Shown: positions 23,229-27,632 of the stretch, piece after piece
How the letters are laid out: every line of letters starts with the position of its first letter
Numbering within the stretch: position 1 is the stretch's first letter
Program-made: the position numbers and the translations under genes
The notes under the pieces: model-generated
What the model saw: the letters and a program-made list of their open reading frames with translations, nothing else
Databases searched by the model: none
What the model was told of the DNA's origin: nothing
Assembly (NCBI GenBank): GCA_049692255.1
Contig: JBAVOR010000028.1
Location: 1-27,632, forward strand
Length of the DNA: 27,632 nt
DNA from: JBAVOR01 sp049692255
Lineage (GTDB): Bacteria > Babelota > Babeliae > Babelales > JACPOV01
Direction: 5' to 3'

Positions 23229-25070
23229 TTACACATTTGTTTTTTTCAAGATAGCTAAAAAAGCCTCATGGGGCACTTCTACGGTGCCCAACTGCTTCAT
23301 CTTCTTTTTCCCTTCTTTCTGCTTGTCCCATAATTTACGTTTACGCGTGATATCACCACCATAACATTTTGCAGTTACATTTTTTTTCATAGCAGAGATC
23401 GATTCACGTGCAATAATTTTAGAACCAATTGCCGCTTGAATGGCAACTTCAAACAGCTGTCTACTGATCTCTTTTTTGAGTCGTTCGACTAGCTCTTTGC
23501 CAGCGTAATACGAGCTCTCTTTATGCACAATGGTGGATAATGCATCCACCGGCTTGCCATTGAGCAAAATATCCATTTTAACCAAATCTGCTGGTTCATA
23601 ACCTGCTTCTTCATAGTCAAAACTTGCGTAACCAGAGCTGTATGATTTGAGTTGATCATAAAAATCGGTAGCAACCTCAGCTAACGGAAGTTTATAATTA
23701 ATAATGACTCTGTCTTCTGTTAAAAAAGTCATATTGGTTTGCTGGCCCCGTTTTTCTTGGCATAGCTTTAAGATGGCACCTAAATATTCTTTTGGAGTAA
23801 TAATAGTTGCATTAATAATCGGTTCGTAAATCATTTCGATATGGTTCGGATCAGGGAACTCTGATGGGGTTTCGATGTTGATCATTTCATGCGTATGCGC
23901 TTTTTTAATTTTATATAACACGCTAGGCGCGGTAACAATGGCAGTAACATTATATTCTTGTTCTAACCGTTGTTTGAACACTTCCATGTGCAATAATCCT
24001 AAGAACCCACACCGAAATCCAATTCCCAATGCAGCAGAGCTTGTTTTTTCAACAGTGACACTCGCATCGTTTAAGGTTAATTTTTCGATTGCCGTTTGTA
24101 GCTGTTCAAATTCTGAATTGTCGATCGGGAAAATGCCAGCAAATACCATCGGCTTTGCTGGTTTAAATCCAGGGAACGGTTCTACTGGCTGCCGGGTATG
24201 GTATAGCGTATCACCAACGCGCGCTTCTTTAACGGTTTTCATACCAGTAATAACGTATCCTACCTGTCCTGCATACAGTGCATCGGTAGCAGTTTCATCT
24301 GGATACATGAGTCCAATTTCTAAGATTTCATATGAATTGCCTGTTTGTGCAAGGGTGATATGATCACCTTTACGCAAAACCCCATCTTGCAGAGTAACTA
24401 AGCAAATAACCCCTTTGTACTCGTTAAACCATGAGTCAAAAAGAAGGGCTTTGAGGGGTTTTTCAGTTGAACCCGTGGGAGCCGGAATTCGTTCAATAAT
24501 CGCTTGTAAAATATCGTGAATACCAATACCACTTTTTCCGGAAGCAAGAACAATGTCTGACTTGGAAAAATCAAATAGACGATTGAGTTCTTCTTGGGTT
24601 CGTTCTACATGTGCGTTAGCCAAATCTACCTTATTAATAACCGGAATAATTGTTAATCCGTGGTCGAATGCAAGGAAGAAGTTTGCCATCGTTTGCGCCT
24701 CAACCCCTTGTGACGCATCGGTAAGCAAGACCGCCCCTTGGCAGGCATACAGCGAACGGGAAACTTCATAGGAAAAATCCACATGTCCCGGGGTGTCGAT
24801 CAAGTTGAGTAGATATTTAGTCCCCTTATACGTATAAAACATAGAAGCGGTTTGGGCTTTAACGGTGATTCCGCGCTCTTTTTCAACTTGTAATTTATCT
24901 AGAAACTGTTCATGTTTTTCCCTGTCAGAGAGGGTGCCGGTAGTTTCGAGAAATCTGTCTGAAAGGGTCGATTTGCCATGATCTATGTGGGCAATAACAG
25001 AAAAATTACGAATTTGCTGCGGTTGATACGTTGCCAGGAGCTCGCACGAAACGGTAATATGTTCACTCAT
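23229..25070 (-). CDS. lepA: elongation factor 4 (LepA), ribosome back-translocase
   Basis: 613 aa from the ATG at 25070, though an in-frame TTG at 25106 would add 12 residues. LepA is a translational GTPase acting on stalled or immature ribosomes. G1 AHIDHGKST, switch region RGITVKAQT, G3 DTPGHVDFSYEVSRS, G4 NKVD, then EF-G-like domains II and III and the LepA-specific C-terminal domain (KCYGGDITRKRKLWDKQKEG, then KKKMKQLGTVEVPHEAF). The last motif separates LepA from EF-G. No strong ribosome-binding site before the ATG. A 7-bp inverted repeat lies 24 bp upstream. Confidence 0.96.
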   Translation of the reverse strand: MSEHITVSCELLATYQPQQIRNFSVIAHIDHGKSTLSDRFLETTGTLSDREKHEQFLDKLQVEKERGITVKAQTASMFYTYKGTKYLLNLIDTPGHVDFSYEVSRSLYACQGAVLLTDASQGVEAQTMANFFLAFDHGLTIIPVINKVDLANAHVERTQEELNRLFDFSKSDIVLASGKSGIGIHDILQAIIERIPAPTGSTEKPLKALLFDSWFNEYKGVICLVTLQDGVLRKGDHITLAQTGNSYEILEIGLMYPDETATDALYAGQVGYVITGMKTVKEARVGDTLYHTRQPVEPFPGFKPAKPMVFAGIFPIDNSEFEQLQTAIEKLTLNDASVTVEKTSSAALGIGFRCGFLGLLHMEVFKQRLEQEYNVTAIVTAPSVLYKIKKAHTHEMINIETPSEFPDPNHIEMIYEPIINATIITPKEYLGAILKLCQEKRGQQTNMTFLTEDRVIINYKLPLAEVATDFYDQLKSYSSGYASFDYEEAGYEPADLVKMDILLNGKPVDALSTIVHKESSYYAGKELVERLKKEISRQLFEVAIQAAIGSKIIARESISAMKKNVTAKCYGGDITRKRKLWDKQKEGKKKMKQLGTVEVPHEAFLAILKKTNV

Positions 25071-25093
25071 GTGTCTTTGATACTCATTAAAAA

Positions 25094-25118
25094 GGGTATA
25101 TAGCAAATAAGTATACCC
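25094..25118. promoter_or_regulatory. inverted repeat upstream of lepA
   Basis: GGGTATA and TATACCC with an 11-bp spacer. On the minus strand the first arm read toward lepA includes GGGTATACT, whose TATACT is a fair -10 box. The palindrome may be an operator or simply a promoter with a chance mirror image. Confidence 0.35.
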
Positions 25119-25132
25119 TATGGGCTTAAAAA

Positions 25133-25176
25133 TAAAAAGAACGCCCTTTTTTTAAAAGGCGCTCTTTTTATTTTTT
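25133..25176. terminator. bidirectional hairpin with A and T runs
   Basis: AAAAAGAACGCC and GGCGCTCTTTTT flank a TTTTAAAA-rich centre, followed by more T. It lies between the GH18 gene stop and the lepA start (both minus strand). On the minus strand GAGCGCC..GGGCG followed by TTCTTTTTATTTTT terminates the GH18 transcript. Confidence 0.75.
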
Positions 25177-25249
25177 AAGTGTCAGCCTACTCGTACGCCG
25201 CCGCTCCGAGAGCTATGGAGCACGATGCCTGAACAGACAGATACGGGGT

Positions 25250-27310
25250 CTATTGCAAGATAGCGTATGCGGCATCAGTTGCTGCATCAACTCCCAGCTT
25301 TGTAGTATTTAAATGGTCCCGATTTAAATCCCAAAACATGATGCCAGCAAGATTTTGAGAAATGATATAGTCAGCCGCTGTTTGAATGTTTGCAACGCTG
25401 GTTACCTTTCCTTCATCATCGGCGCCCGGCATCAGCCCAACTACAATGATAGACGCAGGTATGCCCATAGCTATCAAAGCAGAAATGTCTGATTGATATG
25501 AATAGCTTGACCCTGCGTCGTAACACATGAGATTAATTTGGTTTAGGTATTGATACGCACCTTGTATTACTTGCTTGTACGGTGAGGTAGAAGATGCGGG
25601 CGTTTCTGGCGTATAGCTGATGAGCGCGTTTGGTAACAACTGGCGTGTTGCTTGAATGAGTGCAATTTGCAAATTCGCTGCTGGGTAATCTTCGATATCA
25701 TAATCAACACCGTCGATATTGTTTGCTTGTACATAAGTTGCTACTGCTTGTGCCATGCCTTGCGCTGCTGTTGCGCTAGTCAGAAACGAAGAGAATGGAT
25801 ACGATTCGCCGCCCACAGACAGTTTTACCTTTTTGCCTGCTGCATGTGCCGCAGTAACCAACTGCGTAACGGTAGATTGGTTTGCATTGATACCCGTAAT
25901 AGTGAACGTGTTGTTGCCTGTCGATTGGAATGTAGCAAAGGCAATATCAATAATATCTGCATGCATGCCAACGATAGTGCTGATCGAGACCGATGAATCC
26001 CATGATTCCCAATAGCCTTCAATGGTATGTTTTGTTGTTGGAATAGTGGTGGTTATAGTCACACTCTGCGTAGCACTGTACGCACTGGTGCCTGCACTGT
26101 TGGTAGCAGATACGCGGTAGTAGTAAGTACCCGCTGCTTGGTTGGTCACTGCAAAAGAAAGTATGTTCCCTTGCGCAACTGCAGTAGCAGAAGAGAAGTT
26201 TGCACTGGTTGATTGCTGCAGCGTATACGATGTTGCACCACTGACTGCATTCCATGACACCGTATAATTTTGTCCGGTCGCAGTGATAGCATTTAATGTT
26301 GGTGCTGCAGGTACGGTTGGTGTTGCTGCAATGGTCACACTCTGCGTAGCACTGTACGCACTGGTGCCTGCACTGTTCGATGCATTAACACGGTAATAAT
26401 ACGTGCCCACTGCCTGATTGGTAAAAGCCTTAGATAATATATTGCCTTGCGCAGCGGTAATTGCAGCAGAAAATTGTGCACTGCTGTCTTGTTGCAATAC
26501 ATATGATAGTGCGTTTGCCACGCTATTCCATGATACCGTATAATTTTGACCGGTTGCTGCAATAGCGCTGAGCACTGGAGCGACGGGAATAGTTGTTGTT
26601 GGTGCTGAACCGTTTGCTGTTGCTTGGCAGTTATTCAGTGCGGGAGTGCTACTGTTGCTATTGTTTACCACTAAGCCGAAAGTGATAAAACCACCGCCCG
26701 GAATAATACCGTTCGTATTATTTGAATTGATCGTTACCGTTTGACCGCTGACCGTATAGGAGCCATTCCATAAGCTGCTTACTGTTTGGCCTGCAGGCAA
26801 CTGAAATGTGGCACTCCATGAACTGGTTGCGCTGCTGTTTGGGTTAGTGATCGTTACCGTTGTTTCATAACCGGTTGGCCACGTCGAATCGATGCTGTAT
26901 TGCGCGTTTAAAGATACAGCAGTAGAAGTTGTTGTCTGATTGCCAACTGCTTGCAAATTTGCAATGCTCGGATTATCTGCGCTTGGGTTATTAATTTGGA
27001 GGCCAACGGTTACCGTTTGGTTTTGTGCAATGGTACCATTCCATGAAGCATTGGTAATAATGATCTGTTGGTTATTGGTGACAGCAGTACCATTCCATAG
27101 AGAACTGACCGTTTGCCCAGAAGGAAGATTAAAGGTGAGTTGCCACGAAGAGATCGTTTGCGCGAACGGATTGTTGATAGAGATTGTTGCTACATAGCCC
27201 GTGTCCCATTGTGAAGTTACCGCAAATTGTGCTGGCAAGTTCACGTTGGACTGCGCCATTATAGCGGTCCATAGGAATGATAAACCTATGACTGAAAGAA
27301 GCTTTTTCAT
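25250..27310 (-). CDS. secreted GH18 chitinase-like enzyme: CBM2-CBM2-FN3-FN3-GH18
   Basis: 686 aa from the ATG at 27310 (a GTG at 27316 is also in frame). Signal peptide MKKLLSVIGLSFLWTAIMAQ. Two carbohydrate-binding family 2 domains (about 23-125 and 133-235, each with TGY..T..I.NP and GQTVSSLWNG). Two fibronectin type III domains (about 243-330 and 335-422, GTYYYRVxAxNSAGTSAYSA). Then a GH18 barrel (about 430-686): KLSVGGE, the catalytic DGVDYDIE with Glu540, LMCYD, and a terminal GIMFWDLNRD. All GH18 key residues are kept, so it is probably active on chitin or another N-acetylglucosamine polymer. The usual Cys pair of CBM2 is absent. FN3 repeats share a 44-bp identical stretch, a sign of recent duplication or conversion. 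Confidence 0.9.
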   Translation of the reverse strand: MKKLLSVIGLSFLWTAIMAQSNVNLPAQFAVTSQWDTGYVATISINNPFAQTISSWQLTFNLPSGQTVSSLWNGTAVTNNQQIIITNASWNGTIAQNQTVTVGLQINNPSADNPSIANLQAVGNQTTTSTAVSLNAQYSIDSTWPTGYETTVTITNPNSSATSSWSATFQLPAGQTVSSLWNGSYTVSGQTVTINSNNTNGIIPGGGFITFGLVVNNSNSSTPALNNCQATANGSAPTTTIPVAPVLSAIAATGQNYTVSWNSVANALSYVLQQDSSAQFSAAITAAQGNILSKAFTNQAVGTYYYRVNASNSAGTSAYSATQSVTIAATPTVPAAPTLNAITATGQNYTVSWNAVSGATSYTLQQSTSANFSSATAVAQGNILSFAVTNQAAGTYYYRVSATNSAGTSAYSATQSVTITTTIPTTKHTIEGYWESWDSSVSISTIVGMHADIIDIAFATFQSTGNNTFTITGINANQSTVTQLVTAAHAAGKKVKLSVGGESYPFSSFLTSATAAQGMAQAVATYVQANNIDGVDYDIEDYPAANLQIALIQATRQLLPNALISYTPETPASSTSPYKQVIQGAYQYLNQINLMCYDAGSSYSYQSDISALIAMGIPASIIVVGLMPGADDEGKVTSVANIQTAADYIISQNLAGIMFWDLNRDHLNTTKLGVDAATDAAYAILQ

Positions 27311-27356
27311 ACACACACTCTCTTTTTTAGAGGGTTAAAAAGATACGACTGTATCA

Positions 27357-27385
27357 GTCATACCAGCCCCAAAATTCTTTGACAA
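27357..27385 (-). promoter_or_regulatory. promoter of the GH18 gene
   Basis: Minus strand TTGTCA (27380-27385), 17-bp spacer, TATGAC (27357-27362) with an extended-10 TGG directly before it. The start of transcription would fall about 40 bp before the ATG. Confidence 0.6.
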
Positions 27386-27394
27386 GTGCTTGTC
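27381..27394. promoter_or_regulatory. perfect palindrome over the GH18 -35 box (candidate operator)
   Basis: GACAAGTGCTTGTC: arms GACAAG and CTTGTC with a 2-bp centre. Five of the six -35 bases lie inside it, which is where a repressor or a class II activator would bind. Confidence 0.45.
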
Positions 27395-27425
27395 TGTTTT
27401 GAGTAAAAAAGCTTTTAAAAAGGCG

Positions 27426-27632
27426 CTATTTTTTTTCTTTTTCGAGTGCAGGGAATGCGATATCATACAAAGTAGAATTTGAAAGATCTTCTATTCCTAA
27501 GTAATGAGCAATAATTTCATCGTTTGACGCTTCAACAAAGTTGCGATGATAACAGATGCCCGTTTTGCCATTAAATAAATATATATAGTATCCCATTGTA
27601 CGTTCTTTATTATCATGTACAGCCCCTGGCAT
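27426..27632 (-). CDS. C-terminal end of an unidentified gene, open at the window edge
   Basis: 68 codons ending at 27426. The frame begins with ATG exactly at the last base of the window and is open, so the true start probably lies outside. An internal ATG (MGYYIYLFNGKTGICYHRNF) is at about 27596, with no clear ribosome-binding site. No signal peptide in the visible part and no family recognised. Confidence 0.45.
   Translation of the reverse strand: MPGAVHDNKERTMGYYIYLFNGKTGICYHRNFVEASNDEIIAHYLGIEDLSNSTLYDIAFPALEKEKK

Noticed and set aside
23875..24363. 162-codon plus-strand open frame
   Set aside because: Antisense to the strongly conserved lepA. Cys- and Ser-rich composition is typical of a shadow frame.
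25177..25249. GC-richer stretch with GCTCC/GGAGC arms as an RNA gene
   Set aside because: The arms are short, there is no recognisable RNA signature, and it fits simple 3' untranslated sequence of the GH18 gene's surroundings.
1..27632. CRISPR array, prophage, IS element or defence cluster
   Set aside because: No regularly spaced repeats, transposase, integrase, Cas or restriction-type motifs were seen on either strand.

Overview
This window looks like part of a small, gene-dense, AT-leaning genome of a host-dependent bacterium. My best guess is candidate phylum Dependentiae (TM6, Babeliales-like). The guess rests on gene content, not on a marker phylogeny. Ordinary translation and maintenance genes (rpmH, rnpA, yidD, tig, trxB, frr, tsf, argS, mnmA, pgsA, ssb, grpE, lepA, two tRNAs) alternate with many short, lineage-specific genes that begin with a signal peptide. 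Several of those carry eukaryote-like modules: ankyrin repeats, WD40 repeats, a kinase-like catalytic motif, an alpha/beta hydrolase, and a chitinase-like enzyme with CBM2 and FN3 domains. No CRISPR array, phage, IS element, rRNA or recognisable defence system is visible.

Layout. 1-1363 (minus): a secreted alpha/beta-hydrolase gene split into two frames exactly at a run of nine A. 1714-2414 (minus): rpmH-rnpA-yidD with overlapping or abutting ends. 2505-5071 (minus): tRNA-Lys, tRNA-Leu, a divergent trigger factor and thioredoxin reductase in one direction. 5172-9721 (minus): argS, three small exported proteins, tsf and frr, closely spaced. 9939-10715 (plus): a secreted protein with a protein-kinase catalytic-loop signature, convergent with a large secreted protein of unknown role (10747-12108, minus). 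12220-13278 (plus): mnmA behind an apparently leaderless promoter. 13282-13497: palindromic intergenic repeats. 13504-13932 (minus): a small secreted protein. 14142-16306 (plus): pgsA, a small exported protein, ssb with a terminator, and another small exported protein. 16313-19072 (minus): two related ankyrin proteins and a candidate outer-membrane barrel. 19331-22001 (plus): grpE and two tandem, paralogous secreted WD40 proteins, the first with a shifted C-terminal tail. 22006-25070 (minus): an RMD1/DUF155-like membrane protein and lepA. 25250-27310 (minus): a CBM2-CBM2-FN3-FN3-GH18 protein behind a promoter with a palindrome over its -35 box. 27426-27632: the end of an unidentified gene.

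How the genes fit together. The housekeeping genes cover ribosome function, tRNA supply and modification, protein folding and thiol redox. The exported proteins look like a host-interaction set: repeat-domain effectors, envelope proteins and a polysaccharide-degrading enzyme. Best second looks: the A9 frame change in the hydrolase, the kinase-like motif with protein-kinase spacing, the GT-duplication frameshift at the end of the first WD40 gene, the loss of basic residues in the trigger-factor ribosome signature, and the composite palindromic repeat at 13386-13497.
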